From NCBI GenBank assembly GCA_014860355.1, contig JACZJV010000060.1:1-42528 (forward strand): a stretch of 42,528 nucleotides of DNA, written 5' to 3'. The notes under the pieces were generated by a model. It was not told where the DNA came from. It did not search any database and worked only from the letters and a program-made list of their open reading frames with translations. This DNA comes from Burkholderiales bacterium. Its GTDB lineage: Bacteria > Pseudomonadota > Gammaproteobacteria > Burkholderiales > SG8-39. The translations under genes and the position numbers were made by a program. Shown one piece after another: positions 34,604 through 42,016 of this stretch. Numbering within the stretch: position 1 is the stretch's first letter; each line of letters starts with the position of its first letter.

Positions 34604-34659
34604 TCTAATAGCTCCAGTATGCGTGCTAGGATTGCAGTTTGTACCCGTATTTGCTTGCC

Positions 34660-34723
34660 GGCTTGACTTTTTTGTGTTTATTTACGTATTATGGTACTAG
34701 AATGCGTATTTAGAAGTCAAGCC
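34660..34723. promoter_or_regulatory. Symmetric divergent promoter region of had and korA
   Basis: GGCTTGACTT (34660-34669) and AAGTCAAGCC (34714-34723) are perfect 10-bp inverted repeats 44 bases apart, and each carries a TTGACT -35. Toward korA the -10 is TATTAT (34687-34692, 18-base spacer). Toward had a weaker TACCAT lies on the minus strand (34691-34696). The -10 regions therefore overlap back to back in an AT-rich core. GTATT words at 34647, 34686 and 34706 may add regulator contacts. Confidence 0.62.
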
Positions 34724-34754
34724 CTACATGCAGGTGGTCACGCGACATTGAAAA

Positions 34755-34773
34755 CCGGGCGTCGAAAGCCCGG
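34755..34773 (+). promoter_or_regulatory. Hairpin in the korA leader
   Basis: CCGGGC and GCCCGG form a perfect 6-bp stem with the loop GTCGAAA. It ends six bases before the GGAGGT ribosome site (34780-34785). It could stabilise the message or affect initiation. No T-run follows. Confidence 0.4.
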
Positions 34774-34791
34774 CAAGACGGAGGTAGCACC

Positions 34792-36537
34792 GTGTCAAAA
34801 CCCAATGAGAAGGCCAAGGAAAGCATTTCGATCGCGATCACGGGCAGCGGCGGCGCCGGTGTGATGACCGCGGGCACGCTGCTGCTCGAAGTCGCGGCGC
34901 AAGCCGGTTGGTACGGCTTGATGGTGCGCTCTAGCGGGCCGCAGATACGCGGCGGCGAGGCGGCGGCGCTGATGCGTTTTTCCAAGTCGCCGGTCGAATG
35001 CCTGGACGACCGCTTCGACGTACTGATCGGCATCGACTGGCAGAACATCCACCGCTTCGCCGACGAAATTCCGCTCGACGCGGCGAGCGTGATGATAGGC
35101 GATCCCGACCAGAGCGAACCGCCCGAGGTGTTCGTCAAACGCGGCGCGCGCTACACGCCCCTCGCGTTCAAGCAGATGGCGAAAGCGCTTCCCGGCAGCT
35201 GGCCGAACATGATCGCGCTGGGCTTGGCCGCAGGCCTGGCTGGCCTGCCGGCGGACTCGGTCAAAGCGGTGTTGCAGAAATCGCTGAAGAAAGGCGGCGG
35301 CGAGAAGATGGCGGCCAATATTGCCGCCGCCGAAGCCGGCTACGCCCATGCCGAAAAGGTCGCCGCGGCGCTGCGCCTGTCGGGCAGCGTCGCCGCCGCC
35401 GGCAGGGATGCGCGCTGGCTGATTACCGGCAACCAGGCGGCGGGCTACGGCGCGGTGCGCGGCGGGGTGCGCTTTTGCGCCGCCTATCCGATCACGCCCG
35501 CGACCGAAGTGCTCGAATGGCTGGCGCCCGCCCTGCCCAAGATCGGCGGCGCGCTGGTGCAGGCCGAGGACGAACTGGCCTCGATCAACATGATCGTCTG
35601 CTCCTCCTACGGCGGCGTCCCCTCGGTGACCGCCACCGCGGGCCCGGGCCTGTCGCTCATGACCGAAGCCATCGGTCTCGCGGTTGCAGCCGAAGTGCCG
35701 ATCGTGGTCATCGACGTGATGCGCGGCGGACCGTCCACCGGCATCCCTGCGAAAAGCGAGCAAAGCGACGTCAGCATCGCGGTCAACGGCCTGCACGGCG
35801 ATGCGCCGCGCATCGTGGTGGCGCCGAATTCGATCGCCGATTGCGTCTCGGCAACGCAGTGGGCGGTGTACCTCGCCGAGGCCATGCAGTCCCCGGCGAT
35901 CGTGCTGTCCGACCAGTATTTCGGCCAGACGCGTGCCGTGGTGGACCCGCCCGCCGACATCGGCCTCGCCACTGAACGCCTGACGCCGGCCGCAGGGGAG
36001 GAGGGCTACCTGCGCTACGCCCTTACCGACTCCGGCATTTCGCCGATGGCGATTCCGGGCAATCCGGGTACGGCCTACACGGCCGACGGTCTGGAGCACA
36101 ACGAGCGCGGCCTGCCTTCGAGCCAGTCGGGCGATCACATCAGGCAACTCGACAAGCGCGCCAAGAAGCTCGCGCAGTTCGATTACGGCGCGCGCTGGGC
36201 GGACATCGAAGGCGAGGGCGAGCTGGCCGTGGTCACTTTCGGCTCCTGCACCGGCGCCGCGCGCGAGGCGCTCGCACGGGCGGCCGCAGACGGTATCCAG
36301 GGACGCCTGGTGTCGCTGCGCCTGCTCAGTCCGTCGCGCCCCGGGCATATGGCGCAGGCGCTGGCCGGCGCGAAGCGGGTGCTGGTGGTGGAGCAGAATC
36401 ATACCGGACAGCTGTACCGTTACCTGCGCGCCGAATACGATCTGCCGGGCGCGGTGAAGAGCTACCGCCACCCCGGGCCGCTGCCCATGCGCCCGGGCGA
36501 AATCCACCAGCAAATCACCGAATGGAGCCGCTCATGA
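34792..36537 (+). CDS. korA: 2-oxoglutarate:ferredoxin oxidoreductase, fused gamma-alpha subunit
   Basis: The 581-residue protein combines a POR-gamma domain (TGSGGAG at 17-23, SSGPQIRGGE at 47-56) with an alpha domain (YPITPATE at 232-239, MRGGPSTGIPAKSEQSD). In Thauera-type clusters KorAB oxidises 2-oxoglutarate to succinyl-CoA and reduces the ferredoxin that feeds benzoyl-CoA reductase. The start is GTG 34792 after GGAGGT. It is divergent from had and shares the symmetric promoter. Compare the split alpha, beta and gamma genes at 1894-4510: the two systems have different architecture and presumably different substrates. Confidence 0.92.
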   Translation: MSKPNEKAKESISIAITGSGGAGVMTAGTLLLEVAAQAGWYGLMVRSSGPQIRGGEAAALMRFSKSPVECLDDRFDVLIGIDWQNIHRFADEIPLDAASVMIGDPDQSEPPEVFVKRGARYTPLAFKQMAKALPGSWPNMIALGLAAGLAGLPADSVKAVLQKSLKKGGGEKMAANIAAAEAGYAHAEKVAAALRLSGSVAAAGRDARWLITGNQAAGYGAVRGGVRFCAAYPITPATEVLEWLAPALPKIGGALVQAEDELASINMIVCSSYGGVPSVTATAGPGLSLMTEAIGLAVAAEVPIVVIDVMRGGPSTGIPAKSEQSDVSIAVNGLHGDAPRIVVAPNSIADCVSATQWAVYLAEAMQSPAIVLSDQYFGQTRAVVDPPADIGLATERLTPAAGEEGYLRYALTDSGISPMAIPGNPGTAYTADGLEHNERGLPSSQSGDHIRQLDKRAKKLAQFDYGARWADIEGEGELAVVTFGSCTGAAREALARAAADGIQGRLVSLRLLSPSRPGHMAQALAGAKRVLVVEQNHTGQLYRYLRAEYDLPGAVKSYRHPGPLPMRPGEIHQQITEWSRS

Positions 36538-37370
36538 ATACGCCCGCCCTTGCCGCGCCGGTCACGGCGCAGGGATTCAAATCAGACTACAAGCCGATAT
36601 GGTGCCCGGGTTGCGGCGACTATTCGGTGCTGTCCTCGTTCACCAAGGCGTTCGCCAAACTCGGACTGCGGCCGGAGAATGTCGCCGTGGTCTCGGGGAT
36701 CGGCTGCTCTTCGCGCATTCCCGCCTATACGACCTGCTACGGCTTTCACGGCGTGCACGGGCGCTCGCTCGCCGCGGCGGCCGGACTGAAACTGGCGCGC
36801 CCCGACCTTACGGTGGTGGTCGCGAGCGGCGACGGCGACGGCTACTCCATCGGCGGCAATCACTTTTTGCACGCCTGCCGGCGCAACGTCGATCTGACCT
36901 ATGTGGTCATGGACAACCATGTCTACGGCATGACCAAGGGCCAGCCTTCGCCGACCACCGAACCCGACTGGGATTCCAAACTGTCCCCCGGCGGCACCGG
37001 ACTGCGGACCTTCAATCCGCTGGTGATCGCGCTGGCCGCGGGCGCCAATTTCGTCGCGCGCGCTTTCGCGGGCGATCCCAACGGCACCGCCGAACTCATC
37101 GCCGAGGCGATACGCACGCCCGGGTTCTCCTTCGTCGAGATACTCAGCCCCTGCGTCACGTTCCGCCCGGAGCAGCGCGAGTGGAAGCAGATGGTGCGCC
37201 CGGCATCGGTCAAATCCACCGACGATGCGGCGCGCGCGGCGCGGCGCATCATGACCGACGACGGCATGAATATCGGCGTGCTGTACAAGGGCGAACGCAT
37301 GCCCTACCAGCCGCCGATCGGCAAAGGCAGGAAACGTCCATCCGACCTGGAAACGGAGTTCGCACTATGA
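36534..37370 (+). CDS. korB: 2-oxoglutarate:ferredoxin oxidoreductase, beta subunit
   Basis: The 278-residue protein has CPGCGDYSVL near the N-terminus (cluster cysteines), VVSGIGCSSR, GDGDGYSIGG and MDNHVYGMTKGQPSPTT for thiamin diphosphate, and FNPLVIALAAGA. ATG 36534 overlaps the korA TGA and has GGAG six bases upstream; the ATG twelve bases earlier is less likely. It completes the KorAB enzyme. Its stop overlaps the start of the next gene. Confidence 0.92.
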   Translation: MNTPALAAPVTAQGFKSDYKPIWCPGCGDYSVLSSFTKAFAKLGLRPENVAVVSGIGCSSRIPAYTTCYGFHGVHGRSLAAAAGLKLARPDLTVVVASGDGDGYSIGGNHFLHACRRNVDLTYVVMDNHVYGMTKGQPSPTTEPDWDSKLSPGGTGLRTFNPLVIALAAGANFVARAFAGDPNGTAELIAEAIRTPGFSFVEILSPCVTFRPEQREWKQMVRPASVKSTDDAARAARRIMTDDGMNIGVLYKGERMPYQPPIGKGRKRPSDLETEFAL

Positions 37371-38044
37371 GCACGAAAAAGAGCACGAAAAAGAGCACGA
37401 AGAAGAGCGTGAAGAAAAGCCTGAAGAAAAGCGTGAAGAAAAGCGCGAAGCAAAGCAGCAGGAAGAACACGGCGAAAGCCGCGGCCGCAGCGAAGCGCAA
37501 GGCCGTCAAGCCAGTCGCCAGGCCGAAGCGCGCAGCGGCGCCCGTTGCGAGCAATGCGGAGTTCATGGCGCACGCCTATGCCATGGAGACGGAGGCAGCG
37601 GAGCGCTATGCCGAATTCGCCGATTCGATGGAAATGCACAACAACCTCGAGGTGGCCGAATTGTTCCGCAAGCTCTCGCGCATCGAGCAGCTGCATGCCG
37701 ACCAGATTCTGGAGCAGATGGGCTGGAGGCAGTCGCCGATATCGGTGGCCAACGTACGCTGGGAGGGGACCGAAGGGCCCGAGACCGCCGATCCGACCGA
37801 GTTGCATTACCTGATGCAGCCTTACCATGCGCTGCAGATTGCCCTGGTCAACGAGAAGCGTGCGCGTGATTTCTTCGCCCACCTGGCCAAGGTGACCAGG
37901 GACGCCGGTGTGCGCAAGGGCGCGCGCGAGATGGAGGAGGACGAGGCCGAGCACGTGCGCCTGATCGAGGCCTGGCTCAAGCGTACGCCCAAGCCCGATG
38001 CCAACTGGAAAACAGATCAGGACCCCCCGGTGCTTTCGGACTGA
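37367..38044 (+). CDS. Rubrerythrin/ferritin-like protein with a lysine-rich KKS-repeat tail
   Basis: The 225-residue protein has two parts. Residues 1-60 are a histone-H1-like tail of KKS repeats followed by an Ala/Lys stretch. Residues 63-205 form a four-helix ferritin-like domain with helix-pair ligands E107-x-x-H110 (IEQLHADQ) and E193-x-x-H196 (EAEHVRLIE), plus glutamates at 74-78 and 163. The C-terminal rubredoxin domain of classical rubrerythrin is absent. Its ATG overlaps the korB TGA (ATGA), so it is made with KorAB. A role in oxygen or peroxide defence of the ferredoxin-linked enzymes is plausible. The tail may bind DNA, RNA or acidic proteins such as ferredoxin. Confidence 0.82.
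   Translation: MSTKKSTKKSTKKSVKKSLKKSVKKSAKQSSRKNTAKAAAAAKRKAVKPVARPKRAAAPVASNAEFMAHAYAMETEAAERYAEFADSMEMHNNLEVAELFRKLSRIEQLHADQILEQMGWRQSPISVANVRWEGTEGPETADPTELHYLMQPYHALQIALVNEKRARDFFAHLAKVTRDAGVRKGAREMEEDEAEHVRLIEAWLKRTPKPDANWKTDQDPPVLSD
37370..37453 (+). repeat. Seven 12-base tandem repeats encoding the KKS tail
   Basis: Units run as AGCACGAAAAAG, AGCACGAAAAAG, AGCACGAAGAAG, AGCGTGAAGAAA, AGCCTGAAGAAA, AGCGTGAAGAAA and AGCGCGAAGCAA. The first two are identical. Each unit gives S-(T/V/L/A)-K-K/Q. Copy number may vary by slippage in steps that keep the frame. Confidence 0.9.
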
Positions 38045-38105
38045 TGTATGCGTAATCCGGTCCGGGAGCTTGTTCCAGGATCGCCAAAGTTCTGAGGAAA
38101 CAGAG

Positions 38106-38504
38106 ATGGAAATACTTACACCACCGGGTTGGGCGCCGGCCATCGGCTACGCCAACGGCATAGCGGCGGCGCCGGGGCGCATCGTGTTCATCGCCGGACA
38201 GGTGGGCTGGGACGCGCAGCAGAAATTTCACTCCACCGAAATCGCGCCCCAGTTCGACCAGGCGCTGCAGAACATACTGGCGGTGCTGGCCGAGGCCGGC
38301 GGCCGTCCGGAACACATCTGCCGCATCACCGCATTCTGCTGCGACAAGCCGGCCTATCTTGCCGCGCGAGGGCAGCTCGGCGCGATCTGGAAGCGCCTGA
38401 TGGGGCGGCACTACCCGTGCATGAGCATGATTTTCGTCTCCGACCTGCTCGATAGTCCGGGCAAGATCGAACTCGAAGCGACTGCGGTGGTTCCCGCCGC
38501 CTGA
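38106..38504 (+). CDS. RidA (YjgF/YER057c)-like protein lacking the usual catalytic arginine
   Basis: The 132-residue protein has the RidA fold pattern: VFIAGQVGWDA, FDQALQNILAVLAEAGG, and the C-terminal KIELEATAVV strand. In enamine/imine deaminases of this family an arginine lies in the segment FPARS; the aligned segment here is YPCMS, so the deaminase arginine is missing. It probably belongs to one of the Rid subgroups of unknown activity found with catabolic genes. ATG 38106 follows GAGGAAACAGAG. It may be co-transcribed with korAB and the ferritin-like gene. Confidence 0.82.
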   Translation: MEILTPPGWAPAIGYANGIAAAPGRIVFIAGQVGWDAQQKFHSTEIAPQFDQALQNILAVLAEAGGRPEHICRITAFCCDKPAYLAARGQLGAIWKRLMGRHYPCMSMIFVSDLLDSPGKIELEATAVVPAA

Positions 38505-38643
38505 ACGGTCTCGGCGCCCGAGCGCCGCGTGAGCGCCGCCGGCACGACGGCGCTGCATGGCCCCGGTGACCATCCGGGCATGGGGTATCATCGAGCGGCC
38601 CCGGAACACGATGGGTGGAGCGGGGGAACCCGGTGCAGTGACG

Positions 38644-39945
38644 ATGCAGATCAACAGCGACGACAAGACGACACCGATGCCGCAGGGGGAAAGCGGCGCC
38701 GCCGTCGCCGCATCCGGGCCGACCGGGGGCGGGGCCTCGGCGAAGCTGCTGCGACTGTTTGCCACCCTGTCGGTGATCGCAGTGGTATCGATCCTGGCGC
38801 TCGCGGGTTACGGCATCTACCACGTATACAGCAGCGAAATGATCAAAATGGCGGAGGCGACTGCGGTCCACGTGGGCGAGTCGATTTTCGAGCAGGAGCG
38901 CGCCCGGCTATTGCAATGGGGCGGCGAGAGCACCGTCATCGCCGTGAGACCGGAGGAATTTGCGCAGCTGGACCTGCGCATGCGCAAATTCCTGCGTACC
39001 TTCGACATGCACAAGATCAAGGTCTTCTCCGCCGACAAGACCATCGTCTACAGCACCGACGCGCAGATCATCGGCAAGGTCGAGGCGGACAATCCCAAAC
39101 TCGACGAGGCGCTCGCGGACGGAGCCGTGGTGTCGCAGCTGGAGTACAAGGACACATTGCGCGACCTCAAGGGTGAAGACCGGTTTCGCGTCGATATGGT
39201 CGAGACCTACGTGCCGGTGCGTGCAGACAATTTCGTGGTCGGTGCGTTCGAGGTATATACCGACGTCAGCTCTGTGCGCAATCGCGTGTCGGACGCGTTG
39301 GCCTATACCCTGGCTGTGCTGGCGGTAGTGTTGATCGCGGTGTTTGCCTTGCTCTACCTGCCCATGCGCGCAGGTATGGTGCAACTCAGAAAGGCCGAGG
39401 ACAGGCTGCGCGAGCTGGCGTCGGTCGACGGGCTTACCGGTATTTTCAACCGCCGTCATGTTCTGGAGCGGGTGGGCAAGGAACGCGAACGCATGCGCCG
39501 GGTGCACGAGGGGACTGCGATGACCAGCATGGCCCTGCTCATGGTGGACATCGACCATTTCAAGAGAGTCAACGATACCCACGGCCATCAGGCCGGCGAC
39601 GAGGTGCTGCGGGCGACCTCATCGCGGCTCACTGCCGCGCTGCGCCCCTACGACTTTATCGGCCGCTACGGCGGCGAGGAATTCCTCGTGGTGCTGCCGC
39701 AGACCCGCCTGGCTGAAGCCCTGAAAGTGGCCGAGCGCGTGCGCGCCTGCGTATTCGAGCCGCCGGTACGCTGCGGCAAACTTGAATTGCAGGTGTCGGT
39801 GAGCATAGGCGTGGCAACGCCTGTAGACGCGGATGAGACGAACGAGCAGATTCTGAACCGCGCCGACCAGGGGCTGTACCAGGCCAAGGAGAACGGGCGC
39901 AACCGCGTTTGCAGCGTGCAGTCGCTGGAGACGGATCCCGTCTGA
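38644..39945 (+). CDS. Membrane-bound diguanylate cyclase (GGDEF)
   Basis: The 433-residue protein has two membrane helices (about 38-58 and 219-240) around a periplasmic sensor-like segment of 160 residues. A GGDEF domain follows (VDGLTGIFNRRH, LLMVDIDHFKRVNDTHGHQAGD read in parts). The active-site motif is intact, RYGGEEF with GGEEF at 343-347. A product-inhibition site RPYD (334-337) lies five residues before it. It should make cyclic di-GMP in the cytoplasm in response to an external signal. ATG 38644 is chosen; earlier in-frame starts at 38557 and 38614 lack good ribosome sites. Link to the aromatic genes is positional only. Confidence 0.88.
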   Translation: MQINSDDKTTPMPQGESGAAVAASGPTGGGASAKLLRLFATLSVIAVVSILALAGYGIYHVYSSEMIKMAEATAVHVGESIFEQERARLLQWGGESTVIAVRPEEFAQLDLRMRKFLRTFDMHKIKVFSADKTIVYSTDAQIIGKVEADNPKLDEALADGAVVSQLEYKDTLRDLKGEDRFRVDMVETYVPVRADNFVVGAFEVYTDVSSVRNRVSDALAYTLAVLAVVLIAVFALLYLPMRAGMVQLRKAEDRLRELASVDGLTGIFNRRHVLERVGKERERMRRVHEGTAMTSMALLMVDIDHFKRVNDTHGHQAGDEVLRATSSRLTAALRPYDFIGRYGGEEFLVVLPQTRLAEALKVAERVRACVFEPPVRCGKLELQVSVSIGVATPVDADETNEQILNRADQGLYQAKENGRNRVCSVQSLETDPV

Positions 39946-39962
39946 GCGACCGGCGCCCGCGC

Positions 39963-41183
39963 CTATTTTGCCGTGACGAAATCTCCCGGCTCGAGCAGCC
40001 TGGAGCACAGATAGCCGATCACCAGGCCCCAGAAGGGCGCGCCGATGTTGAAAATCGGCACGTTGGCCACGGTGACGACGAAGGTGATCATCGCGCCTAG
40101 GGTGTGCGTGCTGCGAAACGACGCGACGAACGCGTTCTGCAGCACACGCAGCATGGCGAGTCCGCCCAGCGCGGCGATGAAGGCTTTGGGCGTGGCGAGC
40201 ATCAGGTGGGTGAAGGTAGGCGCGAGCGCGCCGAAACCCAGCGCGAGTACGCCGACCAGGAGGCCGGCGGTGTACTGGCGCTGGCGCTCGCCCGATATCG
40301 AAAGGATGGCGTTCACCGGCCCGGTGAGGCAGGTCGATACGGCGCCCACCAGGGCGCAGAGTATCGAACCGCCACCGCAGGCGATGGTCACGGCATTGAC
40401 CGGTGGCTGGTGGCCGGCTGCGCCGAGCACCGCATAGCCCTGACCGTTCTGCACTGCGAGCACGGTGATGGCGAGCGGCACGACCAGCTCGATCATCGCG
40501 CGCCAGGAGAATACCGGCGCATACAGCGTCGGCTGGGCGAATCCGAATATCGCGCCGGACCCGGGCTGGAAGCGCTCGAGCGCGGCGATCGCGACTGCGC
40601 CGACGATGAGCGCGACGATCAGCGGCGGTAGCACGCGCGCGAGCCGCGGCAACGCGCTCACGGCGAGGAATCCCGCCACCATCGGTGCCGCGATCCACAG
40701 ATCGTCGCGCAGCGCGTACACCAGGTCCAGACCGAAGCGCAGGAACACCCCGGCCACCATGGCCATGACGATAGGCATCACCGCCGCCTGCATCGCGCGC
40801 CGCACCCAGCCGGAAGCGCCGAGCGCGAGCATCAGCAGCCCGGTGACGTGGTAGGCGCCGATGACCTCGGCGAAACTCAGGTGGCCCAGCGCCGGGCCGA
40901 TCAGCACCGCGCCCGGAATGCTCCAGAAAAATACCAGCGGCTGGCGGTAGATCCAGCAGTATGCGATGCTGATCAGGCCGTTGAGGAAGAAGGAGCCGAA
41001 CAGCCACGAGGACAGGTCGGATTCGGCGAGGCCGCCCTGGCGGGCGACCGCGAGTATGATGGCCACCGGACCCGTGGTCGCGAATATGAACGCCACCAGG
41101 GCATTGACGGCATACAGCCCGCCGAAATCCGCGGCGATCCGGCGCAGTCCTGGCGGTGTTTTGTCGGGCGCTTCGAACGGCAT
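39963..41183 (-). CDS. benE: BenE-family benzoate:proton symporter
   Basis: The 406-residue membrane protein has about twelve hydrophobic segments and BenE-type features: FATTGPVAIIL, FWSIPGAVLIGPAL, VLAVQNGQGYAVL, and a conserved GGGSILCALVGA-like central loop. The family imports benzoate with protons. Beside a benzoyl-CoA cluster this would add a secondary uptake route to the livKHMGF importer. ATG 41183 is the natural start. No benzoate-CoA ligase is present in the window, so imported benzoate would need a ligase encoded elsewhere. Confidence 0.88.
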   Translation of the reverse strand: MPFEAPDKTPPGLRRIAADFGGLYAVNALVAFIFATTGPVAIILAVARQGGLAESDLSSWLFGSFFLNGLISIAYCWIYRQPLVFFWSIPGAVLIGPALGHLSFAEVIGAYHVTGLLMLALGASGWVRRAMQAAVMPIVMAMVAGVFLRFGLDLVYALRDDLWIAAPMVAGFLAVSALPRLARVLPPLIVALIVGAVAIAALERFQPGSGAIFGFAQPTLYAPVFSWRAMIELVVPLAITVLAVQNGQGYAVLGAAGHQPPVNAVTIACGGGSILCALVGAVSTCLTGPVNAILSISGERQRQYTAGLLVGVLALGFGALAPTFTHLMLATPKAFIAALGGLAMLRVLQNAFVASFRSTHTLGAMITFVVTVANVPIFNIGAPFWGLVIGYLCSRLLEPGDFVTAK

Positions 41184-41347
41184 GCCGCAGTTTAGCCGAA
41201 TCCCGCCGGGCCAGGCGTGCCGCCGCGATCCGCGCGACGCTCAATCGATGCCCGCCAGCGACAGCTTGCCACGCTGCGGCGCGCAGGCTAACCTCGGCCT
41301 GTGACCTCGACTGGAAATCCGCTCGCCGACGGCGCGGGCAAGCTATC

Positions 41348-42016
41348 GTGCTGGTGCTGGAACAACTGAGCAAGACTTACGAGGGCGCGCGCCGGCGCAG
41401 CGTGTTGCGCGGCGTCAATCTCGTGCTGGGCGCGGGCGAGTACATCGCCGTGATGGGCGAGTCGGGCATCGGCAAGTCGACGCTGCTCAATCTGATCGCC
41501 GGACTGGACCGGCCCGACGCGGGCAGCATCCGCTTCGACGGCGTCGATCTGACCGGACTGGACGACGATGCGCTGACCGGGCTGCGCCGCGCGCACATGG
41601 GCTTCGTGTTCCAGGCGTTTCACATCCTGCCGTATCTGAGCCTGGCGCAGAATGTCGCGCTGCCGCTGCTCCTGAACCAGGTCGCCGAGCACGTAGCCGC
41701 GGCGCGCACGCGCGCGATGCTCGCCGCCGTCGGCCTCGAAGGCCGCGAGGCGAGCATGCCGCGCGAATTGTCGGGCGGCGAACTGCAGCGCGTCGCCATC
41801 GCGCGCGCACTGGTGCATAGCCCCAGGCTGCTCCTCGCCGACGAGCCTACCGGCAACCTCGATCCGGAGAGCGCCGCCCAGGTGCTGTCGCTGTTGCGCG
41901 AGCAGGTCAAGACCAGGAATGCCGCCTGCGTACTGGTGACGCATTCGCAGGCCGCGGCCGCGACCGCGGACCGCGTCGTGATACTCACCGCGCAGGGCCT
42001 GCGCGAGGGCCGCTGA
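41348..42016 (+). CDS. ABC exporter ATPase of the LolD/MacB type
   Basis: The 222-residue ATPase has Walker A GESGIGKST, Q-loop MGFVFQAFHILPYLSLAQN, signature LSGGELQRVAIARAL, Walker B LLLADEPTGNLD and switch region LVTHSQAAA. The Q-loop and DEPTGNLD wording place it with LolD/FtsE/MacB proteins. The start is probably GTG 41348 or 41354; upstream sequence is not conserved-looking. It overlaps the following permease gene (TGATG), so the two form one exporter or lipoprotein-release system. Confidence 0.87.
   Translation: MLVLEQLSKTYEGARRRSVLRGVNLVLGAGEYIAVMGESGIGKSTLLNLIAGLDRPDAGSIRFDGVDLTGLDDDALTGLRRAHMGFVFQAFHILPYLSLAQNVALPLLLNQVAEHVAAARTRAMLAAVGLEGREASMPRELSGGELQRVAIARALVHSPRLLLADEPTGNLDPESAAQVLSLLREQVKTRNAACVLVTHSQAAAATADRVVILTAQGLREGR

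Noticed and set aside
36522-36533. Earlier ATG start for korB
   Set aside because: The ATGA overlap with korA at 36534 and GGAG at six-base spacing favour the later start.
37370-37453. CRISPR-like array
   Set aside because: The 12-base units are contiguous, without spacers, and lie in frame inside a coding region.
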